Origin: Deltaproteobacteria bacterium
GTDB lineage: Bacteria > Desulfobacterota > Desulfobacteria > Desulfobacterales > UBA11574
Direction of reading: 5' to 3'
NCBI GenBank assembly: GCA_019314155.1
Contig: JAFCZV010000056.1
Coordinates: 1 to 9,014, forward strand
Length of the DNA: 9,014 nt
Positions 5,652 to 9,014 of the stretch are shown here, piece after piece. The translations under genes were made by a program, and so were the position numbers. The notes under the pieces are model-generated. The model did not search any database and had not been told where the DNA came from. It worked only from the letters and a program-made list of their open reading frames with translations. How positions within the stretch are numbered: the first letter of the stretch is position 1; the number at the start of each line of letters is the position of its first letter.

Positions 5652-7565
5652 TCACAGCCCCAGACCGGCCCGGCGTTCGTCAATGGCGGCCAAGAGCGTA
5701 TCTGCCGCGGATTCGGGATCCAGGTCCACAATAAAGTATCCGCCGGTCAGGTCTTTTACCTTCTCTGTCAGCACCTCCGTCACCAACGGGCTGCCCAGAA
5801 CCGGCAGCATAACCCCCACGTGGGTCGGCAGACCGGCCGCCACCGCATAGGCCCCGATGGAGACGGCCTTTTCAGAAACAGCCTCCGCGGCCGAAGCCAC
5901 TACCGGAAGTTTGTCCGTATCCACACCCAGGTAGTTTGCCACTGCCACGGTCAAGGCCACGGCCCTGGAGTTGTCCACACAGGAGCCCATGTGCAGAACC
6001 GGCGGCAGAGGACCGCCCAGATTGTTTGCCTCCCCGATGGCCGTCAAAACCGCCTTCAGTCCGTCTCCGCACAGATCATCCACATTGGCCGGGTCCATAA
6101 ATCCGTGGCGCATGAGGGCGCCGGCGCCGCACCCCGTTGCCACCACCAGCACATTCTCTTTGAGCAGTTTCTTTGCCATGACGACAAAATTTTGGTCTTG
6201 GGTAACCTTGACATTGTTGCATCCGGCAAAGAGGCACACGCCCCGGATGTTGCCGGCCTTGATGTTGTCTATAAGCGGTTTCATCGGGTCTTCGGCATCC
6301 ACATTGGTCAGTGCCCCCACAATGGCCTCCACTGAAAATCCTGTGACAACCGGAGTTGTAATTGCCGGAATGTCCACCGGTTTGTCTGCCCGGCGGGAAA
6401 AGTTCTTAATGGCGATATCGATGGCCTCTTTGGCCTTTTCCGATGCAGCCTCCTCAGAAAAGTCAACATGGGTGGCGCCCGTAATTTTGCATATGTCCAT
6501 GGTAGTCACAATGGACGTTCCCATACACTCGGCCACCGTCACCAGCGCGGGCATAATGCACTGATAATCCACGACCATGGCATCCAGCGCCCCGGTCATG
6601 ACGGCCATTTCCTGGCTCACCGAATGGGTGCAGGCCGGGATGCCGTGTCGCATCATCACCTCGTTCGCGGTGCAGCAGATGCCCACCAGGTTGATCCCTG
6701 AAGCTCCTGCCGCTTTCGCCGCTTCGTCCATCTCGTTGGCCACCCCCACCATCACCTCAGACAGAACCGGATTATGCCCGTGAACCGCGATATTTACAGC
6801 GTCGGCCTTGAGGGTCCCCATGTTGGTCTCGGTAACAACCGGGCTGGGGGTTCCGAAAAGAATGTCGGACAGATCCGTTCCCATATAGCACCCGGCCAGA
6901 TCCGCAACAGCGCATCGAAGCCCGGCCAGCAACAGATTGACGGCATCGGCATCTACGCCGTAGAGCGTCCGGTGCATGATTTCAGAAACTTCAAAGTCAA
7001 TACCCTTTGGCACCAGCCCCAGATCCGACAGAACCTTGACACGTCCCGGGGTTACCACTGTTGTCGCCCACATGACCGGGGTTTCCTTTTCGTGAAAATC
7101 CGCCAGTGCGGCATTGGCCAGATCCAGAGCAATCTCATTGTCTGATCTGTCTTCAATCGGGATGTCCATTCGGGTGGCAACTGCCCGCAGTTTCTCCGGG
7201 TCTTTTATCGAATAATCCTTGGCCTCGCCCTTGGCCATTTTCAGCATGGTGTGCGCCAGATGCCTGGCATGGCCGGAGTGGGCTGCAGTACCCGCGGCAA
7301 TGGCCCGATCGAGCCCGCGTGCCACCATAATATCTGCGGTGGCACCGCAAATACCGGTCTTGGGACCTTCCCCGAACGGATCAATCCGACAGGGCCCCTG
7401 CAGACAGTGACGGCAGCACAGACCGGTGTCGCCAAAACCACACTGAGGGGTCATGGCTTCGTACCGGTCCCAGACGGTGGCTACGTTTTCCTTTTCTGCC
7501 TTGGCGATCATCTGCTGGACCGCTGGATCCAAACTTTTATCTATCTTCTCTTTGTCTCCCCCCAT
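5652..7565 (-). CDS. cooS: Anaerobic Ni-Fe-S carbon monoxide dehydrogenase, catalytic subunit
   Basis: This 637-aa enzyme catalyses CO + H2O to CO2 + 2H+ + 2e-, and works as a homodimer in the cytoplasm. Every expected ligand is present. D-cluster: C42 and C50 (C-x7-C, the [4Fe-4S] type). B-cluster: C51, C54, C59, C73. Ni-containing C-cluster: H264 (in VHGHNP), C298, C336, C449, C479 and C529. Acid/base residues H96 and K566 are also kept. All positions sit at +3 from Carboxydothermus CooS-II numbering as I recall it, so no internal indel falls between them and the protein is full length. ATG at 7565 has AAGGAGGG 6 nt upstream. It heads the cooS-cooF-oxidoreductase operon. No acetyl-CoA synthase or cooC (Ni insertion) is adjacent, so this is the monofunctional type and maturation must be encoded elsewhere. 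Hybrid-cluster protein is excluded by the full C-cluster set. Confidence 0.98.
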   Translation of the reverse strand: MGGDKEKIDKSLDPAVQQMIAKAEKENVATVWDRYEAMTPQCGFGDTGLCCRHCLQGPCRIDPFGEGPKTGICGATADIMVARGLDRAIAAGTAAHSGHARHLAHTMLKMAKGEAKDYSIKDPEKLRAVATRMDIPIEDRSDNEIALDLANAALADFHEKETPVMWATTVVTPGRVKVLSDLGLVPKGIDFEVSEIMHRTLYGVDADAVNLLLAGLRCAVADLAGCYMGTDLSDILFGTPSPVVTETNMGTLKADAVNIAVHGHNPVLSEVMVGVANEMDEAAKAAGASGINLVGICCTANEVMMRHGIPACTHSVSQEMAVMTGALDAMVVDYQCIMPALVTVAECMGTSIVTTMDICKITGATHVDFSEEAASEKAKEAIDIAIKNFSRRADKPVDIPAITTPVVTGFSVEAIVGALTNVDAEDPMKPLIDNIKAGNIRGVCLFAGCNNVKVTQDQNFVVMAKKLLKENVLVVATGCGAGALMRHGFMDPANVDDLCGDGLKAVLTAIGEANNLGGPLPPVLHMGSCVDNSRAVALTVAVANYLGVDTDKLPVVASAAEAVSEKAVSIGAYAVAAGLPTHVGVMLPVLGSPLVTEVLTEKVKDLTGGYFIVDLDPESAADTLLAAIDERRAGLGL

Positions 7566-7635
7566 AATTGTCCCTCCTTGTTGTTAAAAGGAAATAAAAG
7601 TAGTTTGTATTCTAGTTCACATCATACCACTTCGT

Positions 7636-7663
7636 ATCATATCGTTTCATATAATTCTATCAA
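7636..7663 (-). promoter_or_regulatory. Likely sigma70-type promoter of the cooS operon
   Basis: On the minus strand TTGATA (7663-7658) is followed after 16 bp by TATGAT (7641-7636), which would start RNA near 7629 and give a ~64-nt leader before cooS. A second -10 with a TGG extension (TGGTATGAT, TATGAT at 7626-7621) is an alternative start 15 bp downstream. A TTTCGATATAAA motif (7669-7680) lies just upstream of the -35. The near-tandem 10-bp repeat covers the spacer and -10, where a repressor could act. Confidence 0.45.
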
Positions 7664-7780
7664 AATTGTTTCGATATAAATCTGAAGGGTTTGATCCGAT
7701 TAGGTGTTTTCTAAATGGATGTGAACAGGGTTGTCACGGCTTGACTGGCAGATTCACTAATGTTTTTTCTTCTTAATCAA

Positions 7781-7801
7781 GCCGGTCTTTAATTCATGAT
7801 G
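7781..7801 (+). repeat. Intergenic block GCCGGT...AATTCA-GATG, copy 1
   Basis: This 21-bp block (GCCGGTC, TTTAATTCA, TGATG) matches 8038-8058 at 18 of 21 positions. It precedes the 51-bp element at 7895 by 114 bp, and copy 2 precedes the diverged element at 8135 by 97 bp. The collinear order suggests a duplicated unit. Confidence 0.5.
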
Positions 7802-7894
7802 TATAGCAAAAATCGTGAATCGCCCAAAAGTGAAGATTCGGAACCAACATCATCTCCGCAATTAATTTCGTTAAAACCGATCATGGATTTTGGG

Positions 7895-7945
7895 GATACC
7901 TTGCAAAAAGTCCAGATATCTAATGATTCCAAACCGATGTGATAC
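7895..7945 (+). repeat. Dispersed 51-bp intergenic element, copy B
   Basis: It runs from GATACC through TTGCAAAAAG and AGATATCTAAT to CCAAACCGATGTGATAC, matching 705-755 at 44 of 51 positions with the last 23 positions nearly identical. It lies about 330 bp upstream of the cooS start, a distance similar to that of copy A from the sulfatase start. Confidence 0.75.
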
Positions 7946-8037
7946 TAATAACCTATCTATCGCTCAGTTTCAATATTTTAATGAAAACCTGGTCATTTCC
8001 TAGACACTATATATTGTATAATTTTGTTCCGATTAAC

Positions 8038-8058
8038 GCCGGTTTTAAATTCACGATG
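8038..8058 (+). repeat. Intergenic block GCCGGT...AATTCA-GATG, copy 2
   Basis: It matches 7781-7801 with three substitutions, 257 bp downstream. Together with the block at 8135-8185 it forms the second unit of the apparent ~250-bp tandem duplication. Confidence 0.5.
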
Positions 8059-8134
8059 CCTTGCCTTTATTAGTTCCCCATTTAATTCAGTCGGGATGAT
8101 GATCCGATCTCTTTTTTACCCTGATGAATATTCA

Positions 8135-8185
8135 GATAGCCATCCAAAAGATGAAAATATCATCCACCTCAAAAACCTGTGATAT
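8135..8185 (+). repeat. Diverged third copy of the 51-bp element
   Basis: It starts GATAGCC and CCAAAAG, holds AATATC, and ends AAAAACCTGTGATAT. It has the same 51-bp length as copies A and B, with roughly half of the positions matching copy B ungapped and more if one base is shifted in the middle. It is followed by GATCCGATCTTGG, comparable to AATCTTGCC at a similar distance after copy A. Weaker than the A/B pair. Confidence 0.4.
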
Positions 8186-8256
8186 GTCTGACAGATCCGA
8201 TCTTGGCCCTGATTGCATCTATCTGCAATATAAGGACCTTTGAAATTTGAAACGGA

Positions 8257-8295
8257 GAATATTTGCGTGCAAATATTCGATATTTTATCGTATAT
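8257..8295. promoter_or_regulatory. Two overlapping palindromes, candidate operator of the HTH regulator
   Basis: GAATATTTGC (8257-8266) and GCAAATATTC (8269-8278) are perfect inverted arms 2 bp apart. Overlapping them, ATATTCGATA (8273-8282) and TATCGTATAT (8286-8295) are inverted arms 3 bp apart with one mismatch. They end 13 bp before an extended -10 hexamer on the plus strand. A further inverted copy of ATATTCGATATT lies at 8524-8535. Symmetry, size and place fit binding of a dimeric regulator, perhaps autoregulation of the downstream gene. The protein that binds is unknown. Confidence 0.55.
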
Positions 8296-8307
8296 TTGGT
8301 TATTTTT

Positions 8308-8316
8308 TGTTATAAT
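8308..8316 (+). promoter_or_regulatory. Extended -10 promoter element facing the HTH regulator
   Basis: TGTTATAAT is a perfect extended -10 (TGn followed by TATAAT at 8311-8316). No good -35 lies 16-18 bp upstream, which is usual for extended -10 promoters or for ones helped by an activator bound at the adjacent palindromes. Transcription would start near 8323, leaving a ~350-nt leader before the TTG start at 8673, so another promoter closer to the gene may exist. Confidence 0.45.
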
Positions 8317-8656
8317 TGGTTATTACACGAACCTTTACGACGAACAGGACAGGCGGGTAAAAAAATGGAATATAATGCATCCAACACGCTGCCGGCTTAT
8401 TGAACGTATCACTACGACGCCGTCATGCGGCCAAAGCTCTGTTCTTCTTTTTTAACAACGGAACCCGGCCTGAATTTCTCGCAAAAAACATCGAACACAA
8501 TTTTTTTCACCATTTCATTCTGTAATATCGAATATGCGTTCAATTTTGATATGGGTTAGAAAGTTATTCTGAACCATTTTATTGACAATTTTATTTCTTT
8601 GGGAGAATATAAAAACAAATATTGACCAAATATGACACAAATGCTATTGGCTGGCC

Positions 8657-8663
8657 AAAAGGA
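8657..8663 (+). promoter_or_regulatory. Ribosome binding site deciding the TTG start of the HTH regulator
   Basis: AAAAGGA ends 9 nt before TTG at 8673. No ATG or GTG lies in frame between the last upstream stop (near 8610) and the conserved HTH sequence, so TTG with this site is the best start. Confidence 0.6.
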
Positions 8664-8672
8664 ATTGAAAAA

Positions 8673-9014
8673 TTGAAAACAAAAGATCTCTTCAGTACCC
8701 GTGAGGTGGCTCAGTTTCTCAATATCAATGAGAAGATGGTCTACACATTGATCGCAGATAAGGGGCTGCCGGCAACCAAGGTGACGGGCAAATGGCTCTT
8801 TCCGCGCCATCTTGTGGAGCAATGGTTGGAAAATGAAACCATTAATTATCCAAAATCCGTGGATCCGCTTCCGCCGTATCACGGGTTGATCATTATCAGC
8901 GGAAGTAATGACATTCTATTGGATCGGCTCATTTCAAAATTTAACAGCCTACATGATGAACATATAGCGGTCTTCGGCAACCTGGGAAGCCTGGGCGGAA
9001 TCAAGGCGTTGGGG
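8673..9014 (+). CDS. HTH (excisionase/MerR-like) regulator with periplasmic-binding-like domain, 5' part
   Basis: The first 114 residues are visible; the gene runs off the right edge. Residues 7-52 (FSTREVAQFLNINEKMVYTLI, then LPATKVTGKWLFPRHLVEQWL) are an excisionase-family HTH of the HTH_17 type. After a short linker, residues 71-114 begin a substrate-binding (PBP-like) domain: GLIIISGSNDILLDRL and NLGSLGGIKAL match the 'GS.D.LLD.L...n.GSl.GL.AL' opening of one-component regulators in which a molybdate/tungstate-type binding fold is fused to a DNA-binding head. There is no signal peptide, so it is a cytoplasmic sensor. The ligand cannot be read here; an oxyanion or small metabolite is the family expectation. 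It starts with TTG (Shine-Dalgarno AAAAGGA). It is divergent from the cooS operon, separated by 1.1 kb, and is the only regulator candidate in view. Confidence 0.85.
   Translation, partial: MKTKDLFSTREVAQFLNINEKMVYTLIADKGLPATKVTGKWLFPRHLVEQWLENETINYPKSVDPLPPYHGLIIISGSNDILLDRLISKFNSLHDEHIAVFGNLGSLGGIKALG

Larger units (their letters stand above)
7566..8672. other. 1.1-kb non-coding region between divergent cooS and HTH regulator genes
   Basis: No convincing gene is present: frames here are short, AT-rich and lack Shine-Dalgarno sites (for example 8240-8455). It holds a likely cooS promoter (7636-7663), a 10-bp near-tandem repeat overlapping it (CGTATCATAT, then CGTTTCATAT, 7633-7652), a diverged ~250-bp duplication (about 7781-8185), three GATCCGAT octamers (7693, 8101, 8194), two overlapping palindromes (8257-8295) and an extended -10 promoter (8308-8316). 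The length is unusual for a simple divergent promoter region. Confidence 0.6.

Noticed and set aside
5622..6564. Long plus-strand frames opposite cooS
   Set aside because: They are antisense shadows caused by the high G+C third positions of cooS and match no family. The same holds for plus-strand frames at 3991-4497, 4600-5031 and 6774-7145.
7721..7737. CRP/CooA-like site GTGA...TCAC upstream of cooS
   Set aside because: The half-sites are separated by 9 bp where the CRP/FNR family needs 6, and the inner positions do not match.
7680..8200. CRISPR array
   Set aside because: The repeats are few, diverged and unevenly spaced, with no regular repeat-spacer pattern and no cas genes nearby.
8203..8217. 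Sigma54-like promoter TTGGC...TTGCA
   Set aside because: Only 8 bp separate the GG and GC dinucleotides, whereas the family needs 10.
8240..8455. 71-codon plus-strand frame before the HTH gene
   Set aside because: It overlaps the palindromes and the extended -10 promoter, lacks a Shine-Dalgarno and resembles no family.
8556..8882. 108-codon minus-strand frame opposite the HTH gene
   Set aside because: It is antisense to a clearly recognisable HTH domain and has no family resemblance itself.

Overview
The window suggests a strictly anaerobic bacterium of the Desulfobacterota, most likely a Desulfobacterales-type sulfate reducer. This is inferred from the gene repertoire and not proven: a monofunctional Ni-CO dehydrogenase unit, a secreted arylsulfatase, Tat-exported DUF362 and DUF6599 proteins, and an excisionase-type HTH fused to a periplasmic-binding-like domain.

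Layout. (a) 1-348, minus: the N-terminus of an exported arylsulfatase that runs off the left edge. (b) 349-925: AT-rich non-coding DNA with a 9-bp tandem repeat, a copy of a 51-bp dispersed element and a weak hairpin. (c) 926-3413, minus: a gene set in the order DUF6599 protein, Tat-exported DUF362 protein (11-nt overlap), then, after 150 bp, a MaoC-like hotdog protein. The 150-bp gap holds a remnant of a sensor-kinase N-terminus. (d) 3414-3795: non-coding, with a ~140-bp inverted-repeat element carrying two long hairpins. (e) 3796-7565, minus: the CO-oxidation operon cooS-cooF-FAD/NAD oxidoreductase. It is visibly richer in G+C than everything around it. (f) 7566-8672: a 1.1-kb non-coding region with a likely cooS promoter, a diverged ~250-bp tandem duplication, two overlapping palindromes and an extended -10 promoter facing right. 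(g) 8673-9014, plus: the 5' part of an HTH/substrate-binding-domain regulator that starts with TTG and runs off the right edge.

How the genes work together. CooS oxidises CO to CO2 at a Ni-Fe-S C-cluster. CooF, with 16 cysteines for four [4Fe-4S] clusters, takes the electrons. The FAD/NAD(P) oxidoreductase encoded 1 nt downstream is the natural acceptor and would make NAD(P)H. All CooS cluster ligands and the two catalytic acid/base residues are present at a constant offset of +3 from the numbering I recall for Carboxydothermus CooS-II. No cooC, cooA, rcoM, hydrogenase or acetyl-CoA synthase gene lies in the window. The divergent HTH/binding-domain gene is the only candidate regulator. A TTCGATAT motif is shared by the cooS promoter and the palindromes upstream of the regulator, which suggests, but does not prove, a regulatory link.

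The protein-coding part is mostly recognisable. The least explained material is non-coding: the 51-bp element family, the duplicated intergenic block, the palindrome cluster and the two-hairpin element.
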